From Rhizobiaceae bacterium (lineage in GTDB: Bacteria > Pseudomonadota > Alphaproteobacteria > Rhizobiales > Rhizobiaceae), in contig JAEPQK010000002.1 in NCBI GenBank assembly GCA_017640615.1, forward strand, positions 620,001-684,000: a stretch of 64,000 nucleotides of DNA. Direction: 5' to 3'. Positions within the stretch are counted from its first letter, which is position 1. The number at the start of each line of letters is the position of its first letter. Position numbers and translations under genes: made by a program. Shown here one piece after another: positions 9,669 through 19,055 of the stretch. Below the pieces are notes generated by a model. It saw nothing but the letters and a program-made list of their open reading frames with translations, was not told the DNA's origin and ran no database searches.

Positions 9669-10915
9669 CCGCGCGGCGGCTCGTTCTGGGGCCGGAAAAG
9701 CACCCCTCGTTCGGCAATCAGCACCATGATCAGCGCGAAGAGGGCGAAGAAGAAGTAACCCGCGGCGAGCGGCACGATCGTCCCGTCAAATGCCTGGCCG
9801 ACGATGGCGCCAAGCGCTGCGCCGAATGCCGTCTGGGCGAAGCCCAGGATTGACGACGCGGTGCCGGCCACATGGCCGAGCGGCTCCATTGCCAGCGCGT
9901 TGAAGTTGGAGCCGATCAGCGCGAATTGTGCCATTGCGAACATGTAAATCGAGATGAACAGCCAGAACGGCATCGGTCCCAATAGCGAAATGACGAAAGC
10001 GACCCCGTTCGTCAGCATGAAGCCGATCAATGCGCTGTGCGCGAGGCGGCGCATTCCGAAGCGCCCCACAAGGCGCGAATTGACGAAAGACATCAAAGCC
10101 ATAGTGCCGGCGACCAGCGCGAAATAGAGCGGGAAGCTGGCGCCACGGTCATAGATATCGACATAGATTTGCTGGGCGGAATTGATGAAGCCGAACAGCG
10201 CGCCGAAAATGATCGCGAGTGCAGCCGAATAGCCGACCGAAACGCGGGTGGTGAGCACGATCCGAAAGCCTTCTATGATCGTGGATAGCCGGAACGGGCG
10301 CCGATGTTCTTCACGCAGCGTTTCGGGCAGGCGCGCATAGGTCCACACCGCGACGGCAAATCCGATGACTGACATCGCGGCGAAGATTTCGGGCCAGTCC
10401 CAGACAAGCATGATGATCTGCCCGATGCTCGGCGCCAGAACCGGGATAACCATGAACACCATGAAAACCAGCGACATGACCTCCGCCATCGCCCGGCCGC
10501 CAAAACTGTCTCGCACCACCGAGATCGCTATCACGCGCGTGGATGCCGCGCCCAGCCCCTGCACGAAGCGCAGCACCAGCATCGCTTCGAAGCTCGGCAC
10601 GAATACGCATGCGGCCCCGGCGAGCACGTATATTCCAAGGCCGACCAGAAGGGGCATACGACGGCCGAAGCGATCCGAAATCGGACCGAAAAACAGTTGC
10701 GCCAGCGCTAGCCCGCCGAGATAGGCGGTGATTACCAGCTGACGGTTGTTCTCATCGTTTTCGCCGAGGGCCGCGCCGATCTGCTGAAGCCCGGGCAGCA
10801 TAATGTCGACCGCGAGCGCGTTGAGCGACATGAGAGCCGCAGCCAGCGCGATGAACTCCCAGCGCGGGAGCATTGTCTTACCGGCAGCGGGCGCCGGCGC
10901 GGTCTGCGCATCCAT
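9665..10915 (-). CDS. Bcr/CflA-family multidrug efflux MFS transporter
   Basis: The 416-residue, 12-helix protein carries the family features: a [15 protein letters not shown] loop in helix 1 and the motif [14 protein letters not shown] in the 2-3 loop. The Bcr/CflA group exports drugs such as bicyclomycin or sulfonamides, but the substrate here is unknown. It lies downstream of grxD in the same direction, separated by a hairpin that may end the pur-grxD transcript. It converges with ttcA. Confidence 0.88.
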   Translation of the reverse strand: MDAQTAPAPAAGKTMLPRWEFIALAAALMSLNALAVDIMLPGLQQIGAALGENDENNRQLVITAYLGGLALAQLFFGPISDRFGRRMPLLVGLGIYVLAGAACVFVPSFEAMLVLRFVQGLGAASTRVIAISVVRDSFGGRAMAEVMSLVFMVFMVIPVLAPSIGQIIMLVWDWPEIFAAMSVIGFAVAVWTYARLPETLREEHRRPFRLSTIIEGFRIVLTTRVSVGYSAALAIIFGALFGFINSAQQIYVDIYDRGASFPLYFALVAGTMALMSFVNSRLVGRFGMRRLAHSALIGFMLTNGVAFVISLLGPMPFWLFISIYMFAMAQFALIGSNFNALAMEPLGHVAGTASSILGFAQTAFGAALGAIVGQAFDGTIVPLAAGYFFFALFALIMVLIAERGVLFRPQNEPPRG

Positions 10916-10955
10916 GCGATCGATGCCTTCCGAACCATTGGTGAAAACATGAAGA

Positions 10956-10975
10956 GGGCCGCGTTGCCGCGACCC
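10956..10975 (-). terminator. Candidate terminator downstream of grxD
   Basis: Read on the minus strand, an 8-bp stem (one G-U pair) closes on a GCAA GNRA tetraloop and is followed by a pyrimidine-rich but imperfect U tract. It lies 48 bp after the grxD stop, where the long pur transcript would be expected to end. Confidence 0.45.
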
Positions 10976-11023
10976 CGAAGGCTGGCTATTTCGGCTGGCC
11001 CTAGCCGGCCACCTGCTGCGGAA

Positions 11024-11359
11024 TCAGGCTGCGCCGCGTGCGCTCACGCCTTTTTCGGAGAGGAAACCCTGCAATTCGCCGGCCTGGAACATTTCGCGGA
11101 TGATGTCGCAGCCACCCACAAATTCGCCCTTCACATAGAGCTGCGGAATGGTCGGCCAGTTGGAGAAGGTCTTGATGCCCTGCCGCAACTCATCCGAATC
11201 CAGCACGTTGACGCCTTTATAGTCGACGCCGAGATAGTCGAGAATCTGGACCACCTGACCGGAAAAGCCGCACTGCGGAAATCCGGGCGTGCCTTTCATG
11301 AACAGCACGACATCGTTGGCTTTGACTTCGTTGCCGATGAATTCGTTGATAGCGGACAT
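11024..11359 (-). CDS. grxD: Monothiol glutaredoxin (Grx4 type)
   Basis: The 111-residue protein has the CGFS active site (Cys30) and the [19 protein letters not shown] glutathione-binding segment. CGFS glutaredoxins bridge a [2Fe-2S] cluster with glutathione and pass it on, often with BolA as partner; bolA lies just upstream in the same operon. The ATG at 11359 has an AAAGGAAAG ribosome site. A 6-bp hairpin (11377-11395) sits directly upstream of this site in the leader. Confidence 0.93.
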   Translation of the reverse strand: MSAINEFIGNEVKANDVVLFMKGTPGFPQCGFSGQVVQILDYLGVDYKGVNVLDSDELRQGIKTFSNWPTIPQLYVKGEFVGGCDIIREMFQAGELQGFLSEKGVSARGAA

Positions 11360-11376
11360 GGGTCTTTCCTTTCGCG

Positions 11377-11395
11377 GACAGGTTCAAGGCCTGTC
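11377..11395 (-). promoter_or_regulatory. Hairpin upstream of the grxD ribosome site
   Basis: GACAGG/CCTGTC forms a 6-bp stem with a 7-nt loop in the 122-bp gap before grxD. It has no U-tract, so a terminator is unlikely; an mRNA-stabilising or processing hairpin is possible. Confidence 0.35.
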
Positions 11396-11481
11396 TGAAA
11401 ATCTGTTGCGCCATATGTATTGCAGTGCGGCGCGGCGTGCAATGCGTGGCGGCCGCCCGATGGCGACACTGCTGTCATTGG

Positions 11482-11754
11482 CTACCGTCTGGCCCGCCGC
11501 GTGGTTTTGCGCCGCCTGCTGCGCGAACTCACGCGTTTGCGATGCGACTTGGAGCGTGAGCGGGTGGATTTGCGCCGGCTCTTCTTGCGACGCGAGCGCG
11601 AGGTGGGCTTCAACAGCTCCTCGATTCGCCTGAGCCGCTCGGTCGGCGTGAGTCGCCGCTTGCGGCGCCGGCGGCGTTTGCCTGTCTTGCGCTTGAGTTC
11701 GCTCAGAACGCCCTCAACGATGGCGTCGACAATCTCGTCGACGATCGAGTTCAT
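11482..11754 (-). CDS. Arginine/serine-rich highly basic small protein, unknown function
   Basis: The 90-residue ORF has a short amphipathic N-terminus (MNSIVDEIVDAIVEGVL, about 20 residues) followed by about 70 residues dominated by Arg, Lys, Ser and Thr, including an RRRRRKRR run. Its ATG overlaps the bolA stop as ATGA, exactly as other neighbours in this operon are joined, which is the main evidence that it is real. The composition suggests binding to nucleic acid, comparable to protamine or ribosomal tails, but I recognise no family. Confidence 0.65.
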   Translation of the reverse strand: MNSIVDEIVDAIVEGVLSELKRKTGKRRRRRKRRLTPTERLRRIEELLKPTSRSRRKKSRRKSTRSRSKSHRKRVSSRSRRRKTTRRARR

Positions 11755-11984
11755 TCAGGCACGCTCGTTTGCAGGGCAAGCGCGTGGAGCACGCCACCCA
11801 TATTGCCCTTGAGCGCCTCATAGACGATCTGGTGCTGCTGCACCCGGCTCTTGCCGCGGAAACTCTCCGACACGACCTCGGCAGCATAATGGTCACCGTC
11901 GCCGGCGAGATCGCGAATGGTCACGGTCGCGTCGGGGATCGCAGCCTTGATCATTTTTTCGATTTCGCTTGCGGTCATCGGCAT
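11751..11984 (-). CDS. bolA: BolA family protein
   Basis: The 77-residue protein has the BolA fold: an N-terminal helix (SEIEKMIKAAIP), the FRGKSRVQQHQIVYEAL core and a conserved C-terminal histidine region (GVLHALAL). BolA proteins partner with CGFS glutaredoxins in iron-sulfur trafficking, and grxD is in this operon. The ATG at 11984 is chosen because CGGAGA lies 10 bp upstream; the track extension reaches back into purL. The gap from the purL stop is 17 bp. Confidence 0.9.
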   Translation of the reverse strand: MPMTASEIEKMIKAAIPDATVTIRDLAGDGDHYAAEVVSESFRGKSRVQQHQIVYEALKGNMGGVLHALALQTSVPE

Positions 11985-12001
11985 GGATTTTGAATCTCCG
12001 T

Positions 12002-14209
12002 TCAACCGTCCATATAGGTCGGGAACCACGATTCATGAACCCGCCGCAGTTCCTCAACCGGTATCGCACGGGCATTTCCGAGTTTCAATTCCCGCCCGCC
12101 AGTGGTTCCGATGCGCATAATCGAAACGCCGCAATTCTGCTTTAGCAACCTCTCGGCCTGTGCGCTCGGCAGGGTGATGAGATATCGCGCCTGATCCTCG
12201 CCGAAGAAGCTGCCGACGGCTGAATTGCCATCAGGCTGGTCGATCGTGGCTCCCGTGCCGGACGCCATTGCCATCTCCGCCACGGCGACCGCCAATCCAC
12301 CGTCAGACAGGTCGTGGCAGGCCGTCACGGCTCCGCTTTCGATCAGTCCGCGCACGACATCGCCAACCTGCTTTTCGCGGGCGAGATCGACCGGGGGAGG
12401 CGCGCCTTCGCTTCGCCCGCGAATGTCACGCAGATAGGCCGACTGGCCGAGATGCGAGCCCCATGATTGCGGCGCGCCGACAAGCACGACTGCTTCGCCC
12501 TCAGCCGCGAACGCAACGCGCGCCATGCGCGACCAGTCTGCAATCAGACCGACGCCGCCAATGGTGGGTGTGGGCAGGATGCCTTTGCCGTTGGTCTCGT
12601 TGTAGAGCGAGACATTGCCCGAGACGATCGGGAAGCCGAGTTCCCGGCAGGCCTCGCCTATGCCTTCGATGGCGCGCACGAACTGGCCCATGATTTCGGG
12701 CCGTTCAGGATTGCCGAAATTCAGATTGTCAGTAGCGGCAAGCGGCAATGCCCCAGTTGCGGTAAGATTGCGCCAGCATTCCGCCACGGCCTGCTTGCCG
12801 CCTTCGAACGGGTCGGCCTCGCAATAGCGGGGTGTTACATCGGAAGAGAAGGCGAGCGCCTTCGTTGCATGGCCCTCGACGCGGACGACACCGGCGTCAC
12901 CACCGGGGATCTGCAACGAATTGCCCTGGATCAGCGTGTCATACTGTTCCCAAACCCAGCGGCGGCTGGACTGATTGGCGGAGCCTAGCAGCGTCAACAG
13001 CGCGTCGGCGATGTCCGCCTCCGGCACGCTGTCTTCTTCGAGCGCTTTCGGAGCGGCTGGGGCCGTCCACGGCCGGTCATATTCCGGCGCTTCGTCGCCG
13101 AGTTCCTTGATCGGCAGATTGGCGACTTCCTCGCCCTGATGCAGGATGCGAAACCTGAGATCGTCCGTAGTCTTGCCGACAATGGCGAAGTCGAGCCCCC
13201 ATTTCCGGAAGATCGCCTCGGCGGCCTCTTCCATTTCGGGCTTCAGCACCATGAGCATGCGCTCCTGGCTCTCCGACAGCATCATCTCATAGGCCGACAT
13301 GCGCTCTTCGCGCACCGGTACCTTGTCGAGATCGAGTTCGATGCCGAGATCGCCCTTGGCGCCCATCTCGACGGCCGAGCAGGTGAGGCCGGCAGCACCC
13401 ATATCCTGAATGGCGATGACGGCGCCCGACGCCATCAGCTCGAGGCACGCCTCAAGCAGGCATTTTTCGGTGAATGGATCGCCGACCTGCACGGTCGGGC
13501 GCTTCTCGTCGATCTGATCGTCGAATTCGGCTGATGCCATCGTCGCACCGCCAACGCCATCGCGTCCGGTCTTGGCGCCGAGATAGACGACCGGCAGGCC
13601 AACGCCTTTTGCCTGAGAGAGAAAAATGCCGTCGGTTTTCGCGATTCCCGCCGCAAAGGCATTGACGAGGATGTTGCCGTTGTAGCTGGCGTCGAACTCC
13701 ACCTCGCCACCGACGGTGGGCACGCCAAACGCGTTGCCATAGCCGCCAACGCCAGACACAACGCCCGCCACCAGATGCCGCGTCTTGGGGTGGTCCGGTT
13801 CGCCGAAGCGCAGCGCGTTCATCGCCCCAACGGGCCGCGCACCCATCGTAAAGACGTCGCGCAATATGCCGCCGACGCCGGTCGCAGCCCCTTGATACGG
13901 TTCGATATAGGACGGGTGGTTGTGGCTCTCCATTTTGAAGACCACGCAATCGCCGTCGCCGATATCGACCACGCCGGCGTTTTCGCCGGGCCCGTGAATC
14001 ACGCGCTCGCCCTTGGTCGGCAGCGTGCGTAGCCACTTCTTGGAGCTTTTGTAGGAGCAGTGCTCGTTCCACATGGCAGAAAAGATACCGAGTTCGGTGA
14101 AACTCGGTTCGCGCCCGATCAGGTCGAGAATGCGCTGGTACTCGTCAGGCTTCAGCCCATGGGCGGCGATAAGGTCGTCGGTAATCGGAATGGCGTTCGG
14201 TATGGTCAC
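12002..14209 (-). CDS. purL: Phosphoribosylformylglycinamidine synthase subunit PurL
   Basis: PurL is the ATP-dependent synthase subunit that converts FGAR to FGAM with ammonia supplied by PurQ, in complex with PurS. The 735-residue small-PurL form has the N-terminal [12 protein letters not shown] motif, [20 protein letters not shown] and the metal/ATP motifs. The start is a GTG at 14209, two bases after the stop of the preceding membrane protein (TGACTGTG), with a weak ribosome site, so translation is probably coupled. The track extension contains no homologous sequence. Confidence 0.95.
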   Translation of the reverse strand: MTIPNAIPITDDLIAAHGLKPDEYQRILDLIGREPSFTELGIFSAMWNEHCSYKSSKKWLRTLPTKGERVIHGPGENAGVVDIGDGDCVVFKMESHNHPSYIEPYQGAATGVGGILRDVFTMGARPVGAMNALRFGEPDHPKTRHLVAGVVSGVGGYGNAFGVPTVGGEVEFDASYNGNILVNAFAAGIAKTDGIFLSQAKGVGLPVVYLGAKTGRDGVGGATMASAEFDDQIDEKRPTVQVGDPFTEKCLLEACLELMASGAVIAIQDMGAAGLTCSAVEMGAKGDLGIELDLDKVPVREERMSAYEMMLSESQERMLMVLKPEMEEAAEAIFRKWGLDFAIVGKTTDDLRFRILHQGEEVANLPIKELGDEAPEYDRPWTAPAAPKALEEDSVPEADIADALLTLLGSANQSSRRWVWEQYDTLIQGNSLQIPGGDAGVVRVEGHATKALAFSSDVTPRYCEADPFEGGKQAVAECWRNLTATGALPLAATDNLNFGNPERPEIMGQFVRAIEGIGEACRELGFPIVSGNVSLYNETNGKGILPTPTIGGVGLIADWSRMARVAFAAEGEAVVLVGAPQSWGSHLGQSAYLRDIRGRSEGAPPPVDLAREKQVGDVVRGLIESGAVTACHDLSDGGLAVAVAEMAMASGTGATIDQPDGNSAVGSFFGEDQARYLITLPSAQAERLLKQNCGVSIMRIGTTGGRELKLGNARAIPVEELRRVHESWFPTYMDG

Positions 14210-14211
14210 AG

Positions 14212-14844
14212 TCAGGCGGCTTTTTGGGAGGTTGGGAGGTAGCGGTCTGCCGCGATCGCGAGAGCGGCAACGACAATGAACATGACGAGAATGGCGGCGA
14301 TCATGGTGATCACGGAGGACCAGCCATTTTGCCAGAAGTCGAGGAACGGGTAGGGCACTTCGCCGGCGATTGGAGCGCGCGCCAGCGCATAGCCAAGATA
14401 GGCGAACGGGTAGATCAGAAAGACAGGCAGGTCGGCCCAACGCAATGCGCCGCTGCGTCCATACAAGAGCCACCAGACGACCATGACAATCGGCGCCACA
14501 TAATGGAGCATGACGTCGGTGACCTTCTGCAACCCCTGCGGGTTCCAGAGGTCTGCCAAAAGCAGGTGATAAACAATGCCGACAATCGCGATCGCGATGA
14601 CGGCGGTGGCTTGCACGCGCGGCTGCCGGAAGAAGGCGAGGCGGCTACGCATCGCACCGGAGGCATGGACCAACACAACAAAGATGTTGGTCAGAATGGT
14701 GAAGAACGAGAAGAACTTCACAGCCGCGCCGCCCATGCTCATGCCTTCGGCGGTGAAACGGTCGATGGCCAGGAAGAACTGCGCCACCACGGCAGCGAGG
14801 CCGATCAGGATGCCGATCACCTGCAAAGCGCGTGACATCGTCAT
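14212..14844 (-). CDS. Pr6Pr family membrane protein
   Basis: The 210-residue protein has six predicted membrane spans, with the [14 protein letters not shown] stretch near residues 44-57 and a later conserved [16 protein letters not shown] stretch, matching the Pr6Pr family whose function is unknown. It sits between purine genes, overlapping the upstream lipoprotein gene by 4 bp and lying 2 bp from the purL start. Context therefore implies co-expression with purine synthesis but does not explain its role. Confidence 0.8.
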   Translation of the reverse strand: MTMSRALQVIGILIGLAAVVAQFFLAIDRFTAEGMSMGGAAVKFFSFFTILTNIFVVLVHASGAMRSRLAFFRQPRVQATAVIAIAIVGIVYHLLLADLWNPQGLQKVTDVMLHYVAPIVMVVWWLLYGRSGALRWADLPVFLIYPFAYLGYALARAPIAGEVPYPFLDFWQNGWSSVITMIAAILVMFIVVAALAIAADRYLPTSQKAA

Positions 14845-15257
14845 GCCGCAGCCGAGCAGGAGGTGTCGCCGCTTGCCCAGCGCTGCGCATCAGCTGCGAT
14901 GGAAGCGCCTTGCGGGCCCTCCATGAGCGGGCCGTATGCGGAAATGCGAGCTGGTTTGCCAGCTGCCTCGATCACGAGCTTTGGCAGCTCGCCCACATTG
15001 CCGCGCGGCACAGCCAGAATGCGTGGTCGGCCCGAAAACGAGGTCAGTTCGGGCGAGAGCGTCAGACCCTCGAACCCGTCCTTTTGCGGCTTGAACCAAC
15101 ATTTCTGGGAAGCAACTGCGATGCGCTCCATGGTCGAGAGCGCCGAATTGTCGCCGGGCACCGACACGCCGGCATCCGCGACCGGGCCGCTTTGGCAACC
15201 AGAGATCATGAGCGCGGCAAGACATGCCGAGCCGATGCCCAGCCGCTTCGCTTTCAC
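14841..15257 (-). CDS. Putative lipoprotein, unknown function
   Basis: The 138-residue protein begins with a basic head and hydrophobic core ending in LMISGC, a lipobox that predicts lipidation at Cys21. The remainder is a small soluble domain with two further cysteines and no family I recognise. It overlaps purQ upstream and the Pr6Pr gene downstream, each by an ATGA tetranucleotide, so it is an integral part of the pur operon. Confidence 0.75.
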   Translation of the reverse strand: MKAKRLGIGSACLAALMISGCQSGPVADAGVSVPGDNSALSTMERIAVASQKCWFKPQKDGFEGLTLSPELTSFSGRPRILAVPRGNVGELPKLVIEAAGKPARISAYGPLMEGPQGASIAADAQRWASGDTSCSAAA

Positions 15258-15922
15258 GCCGCCAGCCCCAGTGCACCAGCAAAAAGCGCTCGCCCGTCGG
15301 TGCCGCCATGCGCGGCCTCGATCAGGTTTTCAGGATGCGGCATCATGCCGAGCACATTGCCCGTGCTGCTCACAATGCCGGCAATGTCGTTGACCGACCC
15401 GTTGGGGTTGGTGCCTTCGGCATAGCGGAACACGATTTGGCCTTCGCTCTCGAGCCGCTTGAGCGTTTCATCGTCGGCGAAGTAGTTGCCATCATGATGC
15501 GCAACCGGACAGCGTATGATCTGGCCGGCCTGATAGCCACGGGTGAATGCCGTGTTCGCGTTGGTGATTTCGAGCTTCACCTCGCGGCACACGAATTTAA
15601 GCGTCGCATTGCGCATCAGCGCGCCGGGCAACAATCCCGCTTCGAGTAGGATCTGGAATCCGTTGCACACGCCCATCACCATCACGCCCTGCCGCGCCTT
15701 TTCGGCAACGGCCTGCATGACCGGCATGCGGGCACCGATCGCCCCGCAGCGCAGATAGTCGCCATAGGAAAACCCGCCGGGAATGACGATCAGATCGACA
15801 TCGGGTATTTCGGTCTCCGTCTGCCACACGGTGTGTGGCTTCTGTCCTGTGATCGTTGTCAGCGCCGCGATCATGTCTCGGTCGCGATTGAGGCCTGGCA
15901 GAAGGACGACGGCGCTTTTCAC
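15254..15922 (-). CDS. purQ: Phosphoribosylformylglycinamidine synthase subunit PurQ (glutaminase)
   Basis: PurQ hydrolyses glutamine and passes ammonia to PurL. The 222-residue protein has the class-I amidotransferase triad: the nucleophile in GVCNGFQ, and His and Glu in MPHPEN near the C-terminus, plus the [12 protein letters not shown] segment. The start is a GTG at 15922 that overlaps the purS stop as GTGA; the 19 extra residues of the track belong to purS read in another frame. Confidence 0.95.
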   Translation of the reverse strand: MKSAVVLLPGLNRDRDMIAALTTITGQKPHTVWQTETEIPDVDLIVIPGGFSYGDYLRCGAIGARMPVMQAVAEKARQGVMVMGVCNGFQILLEAGLLPGALMRNATLKFVCREVKLEITNANTAFTRGYQAGQIIRCPVAHHDGNYFADDETLKRLESEGQIVFRYAEGTNPNGSVNDIAGIVSSTGNVLGMMPHPENLIEAAHGGTDGRALFAGALGLAA

Positions 15923-16167
15923 CCGGCGATCTCCACGGCGTAATCTTCGATCACCGTATTCGCGAGCAGCTTCTCGCACATCGCCGTGAGGTCGGTCTCG
16001 GCTTTCGCCTTGTCCGTGCCTTCCAGTTCAATGTCGAACACCTTGCCCTGCCGTACCTGGCCGACACCGGCAAAGCCCAGAGTGCTCAGCGCGCCTTCGA
16101 TAGCCTTGCCTTGCGGGTCCAGGACGCCGTTCTTGAGCGTGACCGTGACGCGTGCCCTTATCGCCAT
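15919..16167 (-). CDS. purS: Phosphoribosylformylglycinamidine synthase subunit PurS
   Basis: This 82-residue protein is the small bridging subunit of the three-part FGAM synthase. It shows the family pattern [19 protein letters not shown] and GKVFDIEL. PurS dimers bring PurL and PurQ together. It lies 15 bp after purC and overlaps purQ by 4 bp. Confidence 0.94.
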   Translation of the reverse strand: MAIRARVTVTLKNGVLDPQGKAIEGALSTLGFAGVGQVRQGKVFDIELEGTDKAKAETDLTAMCEKLLANTVIEDYAVEIAG

Positions 16168-16182
16168 GTGTGCTCCGTGGTT

Positions 16183-16977
16183 CTAGTGAACGCTGTCCTT
16201 GTCGCCGGGTTTCGACGACACGAGCACCGGTCCGGAGGGTCGCGGCGGTTCGTTTTCGTTCATGATCCCCAGCCGGCGAGCAACTTCCTGATACGCTTCG
16301 ACCAGCCCGCCCATATCGCGGCGGAACCGGTCCTTGTCGAGCTTGTCCTGCGTGCCGACGTCCCAGAGACGGCATGAGTCCGGCGAAATCTCATCGGCGA
16401 CCACGACGCGCATCATCTCGTTTTCCCAAAGTCGGCCGCACTCCATCTTGAAGTCGACGAGCTGGATACCGACGCCCAGAAACAAGCCGGTCAGGAAATC
16501 ATTGACGCGAATTGCGAGCGCCATGATGTCGTCGATTTCCTGCGGGCTCGCCCAGCCGAAAGCGGTGATGTGCTCTTCGGTGACCATCGGGTCATCCAGC
16601 GCATCGGCCTTGTAGTAGAACTCGATGATCGAGCGCGGCAGCAGGGTGCCTTCCTCGATCCCGAGCCGTTTGGCCAGCGAGCCGGCGGCCACGTTGCGCA
16701 CCACCACTTCGAGCGGGATGATCTCGACCTCCTTGATCAGCTGCTCGCGCATGTTGAGCCTGCGGATGAAGTGGGTCGGTATGCCGATTCGGTTGAGATG
16801 CGAGAAAATGTGCTCGGAGATTCGGTTGTTGAGCACACCCTTGCCGTCGACGATTTCGTGCTTCTTCTTGTTGAAGGCGGTGGCGTCGTCCTTGAAGAAC
16901 TGAACCAGCGTGCCCGGTTCGGGCCCTTCATAGAGAATTTTGGCTTTGCCTTCGTAGATGCGGCGCCGACGGTTCAT
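16183..16977 (-). CDS. purC: Phosphoribosylaminoimidazole-succinocarboxamide synthase
   Basis: PurC joins aspartate to CAIR in an ATP-dependent step of purine synthesis. The 264-residue protein has [11 protein letters not shown] at the N-terminus, the [10 protein letters not shown] motif near residue 90 and the [10 protein letters not shown] and [11 protein letters not shown] signatures. It is the first gene of the long leftward operon; a GAGAG ribosome site precedes the ATG. The C-terminal tail is extended and charged, as is common in rhizobial homologues. Confidence 0.95.
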   Translation of the reverse strand: MNRRRRIYEGKAKILYEGPEPGTLVQFFKDDATAFNKKKHEIVDGKGVLNNRISEHIFSHLNRIGIPTHFIRRLNMREQLIKEVEIIPLEVVVRNVAAGSLAKRLGIEEGTLLPRSIIEFYYKADALDDPMVTEEHITAFGWASPQEIDDIMALAIRVNDFLTGLFLGVGIQLVDFKMECGRLWENEMMRVVVADEISPDSCRLWDVGTQDKLDKDRFRRDMGGLVEAYQEVARRLGIMNENEPPRPSGPVLVSSKPGDKDSVH

Positions 16978-17239
16978 GGCACTCTCTGCTGTTTGGCGGC
17001 TGAAACGCGCCGGCGGGCGGCGGATTCACCCGCTTGCATATCTCGCTGCGTCCTAACGCAACTGGTTGCCGCGCTCAATCGCATTTCGCGGTGTTCAACT
17101 GCTTTGCAGGCCTATTTTGCCGCTATCTGGACGATTTGCCTCTTTGTCGCAGTCGGCATATTGACCGGCATGCGGGCTTTTGGTTTCTGCCGGAAGACCC
17201 ATATGCATAACAGTGCCCATTCCCGACCGGAGGACAGTC

Positions 17240-17560
17240 ATGGCCAGCATGGAAGATCGTGAGAGAGGCTTCGAAGCCAAATTTGCTCACGACGAGGATC
17301 TGAAATTCCGGGCCTATGCCCGCCGCAACAAGCTTCTGGGTCTCTGGGTTGCCGATCTGATCGGCAAATCGGGCGAAGAGGCGCAGGCCTACGCCAAAGA
17401 AGTCGTTGCCGCCGACTTCGAGGAAGCAGGCGACGAGGATGTGTTCCGCAAGGTTCGCGCCGATCTCGACGCGGCTGGTGCTGCGGTGTCCGATGAGCAG
17501 CTTCGCACCCGCATGATCGATCTTCTCGCCGAAGCGGTGGAACAGGTGCGCGCGGGCTGA
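17240..17560 (+). CDS. F-type ATPase inhibitor subunit zeta (DUF1476)
   Basis: The 106-residue, helical protein begins MASMEDRERGFEAKFAHDEDLKFRA (conserved core), the signature of the alphaproteobacterial zeta subunit, which binds F1 and blocks ATP hydrolysis. The N-terminal inhibitory segment is present. A GGAGGA ribosome site fixes the ATG at 17240; the 20-residue track extension is spurious. It is divergent from purC and far from any ATP synthase operon in this window. The HpcH-type aldolase gene follows after 23 bp. Confidence 0.88.
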   Translation: MASMEDRERGFEAKFAHDEDLKFRAYARRNKLLGLWVADLIGKSGEEAQAYAKEVVAADFEEAGDEDVFRKVRADLDAAGAAVSDEQLRTRMIDLLAEAVEQVRAG

Positions 17561-17583
17561 CCGCGTTTCATGTGGGGGATGCC

Positions 17584-18378
17584 ATGAGCGGACTGGGAAA
17601 GCCAGCCAAGTCGCTTGCCGCGCGTCTAGCGGCTGACGAAACGATTTTCGCTGCGTGGTCGGGCATTCCCGACGCGCTGACCATGGAAGCATTGGCCGCG
17701 ACCGAGTTCGATTCCGTCCTGCTCGACATGCAGCATGGCGGCCACAGCGAAGAAAGCGTGCTGCGCTGCCTTGCACCCGTGATGGCACATTCGAAGCCCG
17801 GTATCGTCCGGGTTCCGGTCGGCCGTTTCGATATGGCAAGCCGCGCGCTCGACTATGGTGCGCAGGCGATCGTCGCGCCGATGATCAACTCCGTCGATGA
17901 CGCGAAGGAATTTGCCGCCGCGGTGAAATATCCGCCGCTCGGCGAGCGCTCGTGGGGTGTCGGGATCCTTTCCGCTCGCGATGGCCAGACCGACATTGCC
18001 AAGCGCCTGCGCGAGGAAAACGGCGAAACCGTCAGCTTCGCCATGATCGAAACCCGCCGCGCATATGACGCGCTTGACGGTATTCTCGAAGTGCCGGGCA
18101 TTGACGCGATCTTCATCGGCCCAGCCGATTTTTCTATCGGCTGGACCAATGGTGAGACGGTCAATCCGCGGCTGGAGGACATGGCGGGCGCAATTGAGGA
18201 AGTCGTCAAGAAAGCCCGCGCCGCAGGCAAATATGTTGGCCTTTATCTTGTCGATATGGCCGATGCCGGTCATATGCGCGAGCTGGGCATCCAGTTCTTC
18301 GGTTTCGCGCCCGAGGCGCAGCTGATGAAGATCGGCGCCGCCTCGCTACTGGAGAAGGCCAAGGCCTCGATCGGCTAA
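17584..18378 (+). CDS. HpcH/HpaI family aldolase
   Basis: The 264-residue protein belongs to the class II pyruvate aldolase/citrate lyase family: DMQHGGHS (base and metal region, about residues 47-54), RVPVGRFD, AMIETRRAY with the metal-binding Glu, and IGPADFSIGW. These enzymes cleave 2-keto-4-hydroxy acids to pyruvate and an aldehyde; the substrate is unresolved. The ATG at 17584 follows GGGGGAT. Its stop interlocks with the convergent hydrolase gene over CTAA. Confidence 0.88.
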   Translation: MSGLGKPAKSLAARLAADETIFAAWSGIPDALTMEALAATEFDSVLLDMQHGGHSEESVLRCLAPVMAHSKPGIVRVPVGRFDMASRALDYGAQAIVAPMINSVDDAKEFAAAVKYPPLGERSWGVGILSARDGQTDIAKRLREENGETVSFAMIETRRAYDALDGILEVPGIDAIFIGPADFSIGWTNGETVNPRLEDMAGAIEEVVKKARAAGKYVGLYLVDMADAGHMRELGIQFFGFAPEAQLMKIGAASLLEKAKASIG

Positions 18379-18896
18379 TTCGGCTTTAGCCGCGACACGA
18401 AACGCGCAAACGTCATCGACCCTTCCGGCCATGGCCCATGGCCGGACGCGGCATCGATGCCGCCGATTTCGCCCGCGTCGATGAACAGCGATCCCCAGTC
18501 TCCGGCCAGCTGCTCGGCGTTCGCGAACGCATATTTCGGGTCGTTACGGCTCGCGACCAGAATGGACGGGAAGGGGAGCGGCCCGGTGGGCATCGCCTCT
18601 GCGGGCTGCCATGGCGAAACCAGAAAGGCGCCTGCAATCGGCGTCTTTGCCTTACCGATCGCGTGAATAGCGGCAGCAACGCCTATCCCGTGCGCAACCA
18701 GGACGGAGGGCTTTGGCTGTTCATTCACGGCATCGGCGATACGCGCGGCGAGTGCAGCCGGATTATCGGCGTCGCCGTCCCGCGATGGCAGGTTGCGACC
18801 GGTGGAAAGCCGGCCCTGCCAGCGCGACAGCCAATGGCCGTCATCAGAACCCGTGGTTCCCGGAATGAACAGAATGTCAGCGTCTTTCACTTTCAT
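18375..18896 (-). CDS. RBBP9/YdeN family alpha/beta hydrolase
   Basis: The 173-residue small hydrolase shows the RBBP9/YdeN layout: FIPGTTGSDDGHWLSRWQ at the start, a degenerate nucleophile elbow (VAHGIGVAA, where serine is expected), a late aspartate in ASRNDPK and histidine in ASGHGPW. The usual G-x-S-x-G serine appears to be replaced by Gly, so catalytic activity is doubtful. I start at the ATG at 18896; the rest of the 357-residue track ORF is antisense to the VOC gene. Confidence 0.72.
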   Translation of the reverse strand: MKVKDADILFIPGTTGSDDGHWLSRWQGRLSTGRNLPSRDGDADNPAALAARIADAVNEQPKPSVLVAHGIGVAAAIHAIGKAKTPIAGAFLVSPWQPAEAMPTGPLPFPSILVASRNDPKYAFANAEQLAGDWGSLFIDAGEIGGIDAASGHGPWPEGSMTFARFVSRLKPN

Positions 18897-19055
18897 GGCG
18901 GCGATGTAGCTGCGGGCCTCGCGCGAGGCAAGCGTGCTGCATTCGGTGAACAGCCTGTCGCCGCTGTCGCATCTTGTGGAAACGCGCCGCGATTGCGATT
19001 TGAAACGCAACAGAGGCTGGCGCCTTTCGCTGGCCCACCGAAATTGGAGATCACC

